DNA of 64,000 nt from Bacillus xiapuensis (GTDB taxonomy: Bacteria > Bacillota > Bacilli > Bacillales > Domibacillaceae), in NCBI RefSeq assembly GCF_002797355.1, contig NZ_KZ454939.1, forward strand, positions 1,273,828 through 1,337,827, given 5' to 3'. Position 1 is the stretch's first letter. Each line of letters starts with the position of its first letter. The position numbers were made by a program, and so were the translations under genes. Shown here piece by piece: positions 61,683 through 64,000 of this stretch. Under the pieces are notes generated by a model. It was not told where the DNA came from. It did not search any database and saw nothing but the letters and a program-made list of their open reading frames with translations.

Positions 61683-63110
61683 ATGGGGATATTGGAGACA
61701 TTGGATCAAATTGTTCTGCAAATCAATGATTATTTGTACACATACTTAATGATTGCATTATTAATTGGTCTCGGTTTATTTTTCTCAATTAAAACAAATT
61801 TCGTGCAATTCAAGTATTTCGGAGAGATGTTCCGAGTGATCTTCGAGAAATCCACTGTGGATGCGAGCGGAAAAAAAGGGATTTCTTCCTTCCAGGCTTT
61901 CACAATCAGCGCTGCGTCCCGTGTGGGGACTGGAAATCTGGCCGGCGTGGCCACAGCCATTGCCGCTGGAGGTCCCGGCGCTGTATTTTGGATGTGGCTG
62001 ATCGCCTTTATCGGAGCAGCTTCCAGCTTTGTGGAAAGTACGCTTGCCCAGATTTATAAAGTCAAGGACAAGGACGGCTTCCGCGGCGGTCCCGCTTATT
62101 ATATGGAAAAAGGATTAAACAAAAGATGGATGGGCATCATCTTTGCCGTGACGATTACTTTTTGTTTCGGATTAGTGTTTAATGCCGTACAATCCAACAC
62201 GATCTCGCTGGCGATCAATGAAGGGTTTGATGTGCCTAAGGCGGCTATCGGCTTGATTCTTGCCGCTTTAACAGCCGTCATTATTTTCGGCGGATTAAAA
62301 CGGATCGTACACGTAACGCAAATTCTTGTTCCAGTCATGGCTGTGATTTATTTAGTGCTGGCATTTGTCATTTTAATTATGAATATAACAGAAATTCCAT
62401 CGATGTTTATGCTGATTATCAAAAGTGCATTCGGCTTGGAAGAAGCAGCCGGCGGAGCGCTTGGCGCGGCGGTGATGAATGGGATTAAACGGGGACTCTT
62501 TTCCAATGAAGCAGGGATGGGGTCAGCTCCGAACGCAGCTGCAACAGCGAATGTCAGCCATCCGGTGAAGCAAGGGCTCATTCAAACACTGGGGGTATTT
62601 GTTGATACGATTCTTATTTGTTCTGCCACTGCTATTATTATTTTGTTATCGGGGGAATACTTGCGGGCAGACGCCGAATCCATCAATTTAACGCAATCTG
62701 CGCTGTCTGTTCACGTAGGAGACTGGGCAACCATCTTTGTTGCAGTCGCCATCTTCTTATTTGGCTTTAGTTCCGTCATCGGAAACTATTATTATGGCGA
62801 AACAAACATCGAGTTTATTAAAAACTCTCCAAAAACATTATTTGTTTACCGCGTTGCCGTTGTAGGCATGGTCTATTTCGGTTCCATCGCTAAGATCAGC
62901 TTAGTATGGGATTTAGCCGATTTGTTTATGGCAATTATGGCCTTTATCAACTTGATTGCCATCGCTTTGCTTTACAAGATTGCCATGGCTGCATTATCCG
63001 ATTACCGCAAGCAGAGGAAAATCGGAAAAGAGCCGGTGTTCTATTCGGATTCTATTGAAGGGATCGGAGACACTGAGTGCTGGGAGCGCCGGCCGGAAAC
63101 AGAAAAATAA
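61683..63110 (+). CDS. alsT: Alanine/glycine:sodium symporter AlsT (AGCS family)
   Basis: A 475-aa transporter with about 11 helices. AGCS features are VGTGNLAGVATAIAAGGPGAVFWMW (about residues 82-106), GGPAYYMEKGL (about 136), GLFSNEAGMGSAPNAAATA (about 272-290) and NYYYGETNIEF (about 370). It imports alanine, glycine or, as reported for B. subtilis AlsT, glutamine with Na+. AAAGGGAGG precedes ATG. It follows parC as in B. subtilis. Together with ald and adeR in this window it gives an alanine uptake and catabolism set. Confidence 0.94.
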   Translation: MGILETLDQIVLQINDYLYTYLMIALLIGLGLFFSIKTNFVQFKYFGEMFRVIFEKSTVDASGKKGISSFQAFTISAASRVGTGNLAGVATAIAAGGPGAVFWMWLIAFIGAASSFVESTLAQIYKVKDKDGFRGGPAYYMEKGLNKRWMGIIFAVTITFCFGLVFNAVQSNTISLAINEGFDVPKAAIGLILAALTAVIIFGGLKRIVHVTQILVPVMAVIYLVLAFVILIMNITEIPSMFMLIIKSAFGLEEAAGGALGAAVMNGIKRGLFSNEAGMGSAPNAAATANVSHPVKQGLIQTLGVFVDTILICSATAIIILLSGEYLRADAESINLTQSALSVHVGDWATIFVAVAIFLFGFSSVIGNYYYGETNIEFIKNSPKTLFVYRVAVVGMVYFGSIAKISLVWDLADLFMAIMAFINLIAIALLYKIAMAALSDYRKQRKIGKEPVFYSDSIEGIGDTECWERRPETEK

Positions 63111-63118
63111 GCAAATGG

Positions 63119-63157
63119 AAAATGGCCCATTTCTAAAGCAGAGATCGGGCCATTTAT
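63119..63157 (+). terminator. Terminator after alsT
   Basis: AAATGGCCC/GGGCCATTT with an 18-base loop that is itself partly paired; ATATG follows, so the T tract is weak. Confidence 0.65.
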
Positions 63158-63312
63158 ATGCGCCCAATATGAATGTCATCCATAGGGGAATCCCCCATGG
63201 ATGAAACTGAAATGGACGGGTGCGGATTACCCCTTGGAGGACGGTTCTTCTGTTGTTATACTGATTGGCCGTGATTTTTGGAGTCGGAGAGCTTGATCAT
63301 TGCATTTATTGA

Positions 63313-63548
63313 ATTGATGAATTGCATCATGACGCCAATCATTTGAATCCTTTCACGGCGGAACGGCAGTTCAAAAAACTAGCTGCTTTCCGAAGAGCTA
63401 TGAAATGTGCTGCGGACAAATAGGATTTTTGTACGGCGGCATCTATAGAACGTATGCAGCTGTGAAAGGCATAACGGAAGATTTGATTGCAAATAACGAT
63501 TTGCCCTGCCCCCTTGGCTATTCTTCTACTGGCAGGGATCTGTCATGA
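63313..63548 (+). pseudogene. Decayed gene with frameshift, family not recognised
   Basis: One plus frame gives LHHDANHLNPFTAERQFKKL ... RRAM and stops at 63421. A second frame gives CCGQIGFLYGGIYRTYAAVK ... NNDLPCPLGYSSTGRDLS, ending in TGA at 63546. They join sensibly between about 63370 and 63420. There is no ribosome site. It looks like a broken coding region, not a functional gene. Confidence 0.35.
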
Positions 63549-64000
63549 GTAGCACTTTGGCCGTTTACTCTCCACTTTCAAAAGCCATGATTGCGGGGAG
63601 CAGCGCAATGATGCTGCCCTTCTGAAGAGAGCAGGGAATATCAATGGTTTAAGAACCGTAAATCGCTGACTATGCCGCATGTAATTGCAAAAATAGAATA
63701 TGCAATGACACTTCAATGTTTGGGGTTGAATCGCAACCATCCTGCAGAGAAGTGTTTTTTTAATCTATCTCTTGGCAAGTACGCGGGTTAAACAATCCTT
63801 GTGTAAAGAATTATATAGCGGCACCCGATCTATACGGTGCTTTCGATTTCAACTAATGCATTATGTGCAAAATTCAAATTAAAATACTAAGTAATTATAT
63901 GCGCCTGTAAGAAAGAGGGGAAATGACGCTTATATTATGACGGGCAACAAGCCGAAAGCAGAGTATGATAAAATAAATAAAAAGCGATGAGGGAGCGGGT
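63549..64000. other. Right end of the window without a supported gene
   Basis: No ORF with a ribosome site or recognisable product; the 65-codon minus-strand frame at 63543-63740 has no supporting features. The last bases (AGAGTATGATAAAATAAATAAAAAG) look like promoter or leader sequence of a gene beyond the edge. Confidence 0.45.

Noticed and set aside
1-64000. tRNA genes, CRISPR arrays, intact IS elements or prophage
   Set aside because: No cloverleaf, regularly spaced repeats, transposase or phage structural genes were seen.

Overview
The window reads as chromosome from an endospore-forming member of the Bacillaceae. Sporulation genes are present (sirA, a Spo0E-type phosphatase gene, tlp), Shine-Dalgarno sequences are strong and Gram-positive, and TTG/GTG starts are frequent. 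Two blocks follow the Bacillus subtilis yne region. The left block is sirA-yneF-ynzD-ccdA-yneI-ccdC-yneK (1-3.7 kb). The right block is citB ... yneP ... plsY ... yneT ... parE-parC-alsT (42.9-63.1 kb). No tRNA, rRNA, CRISPR array, intact insertion sequence or prophage was seen. The species cannot be named from the sequence alone.

About 39 kb lie between yneK and citB, where B. subtilis has only a few small genes. In order: sbcDC for DNA end processing; a Zn/Cd-type P1B ATPase; a SCO1-like copper lipoprotein; a small Cys-rich protein; a DUF1284 protein; a PucR-type regulator with alanine dehydrogenase (adeR-ald); an acetate symporter pair (DUF485 plus actP); a coiled-coil protein of unknown function; a BCCT betaine transporter (opuD-like); a lytic transglycosylase; two frameshifted small genes; a secreted nuclease; a two-component system followed by an ABC/membrane-protein module; a second, short FtsH-type protease; fetAB; small spore-type genes including tlp; a DinB-fold protein; topB; a CorA transporter; and an SF1 helicase.

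The right block holds aconitase with a CcpC-like dyad in its promoter, an FbpB-like small basic protein directly downstream, a cytoplasmic gamma-glutamyltransferase with an M20 peptidase, a thioesterase, a large FapA/DUF342 protein, PlsY, an NCS2 permease, a CoA-binding protein, a type A chloramphenicol acetyltransferase among decayed sequence, topoisomerase IV and the alanine/Na+ symporter AlsT. Central carbon metabolism is a theme: acetate uptake behind a cre-like site, aconitase behind CcpC-like sites, and alanine uptake and deamination.

The least explained parts are: a 114-nt nested-stem RNA candidate at 19785-19898; the two-component/ABC/119-aa/659-aa membrane module at 24.3-29.4 kb with a 40-43-aa ORF overlapping its ATPase; the paired one-base frameshifts at 22.7-23.4 kb; an ArsR-type operator-like dyad at the P-type ATPase with no regulator gene nearby; and the relic-rich flanks of the cat gene.
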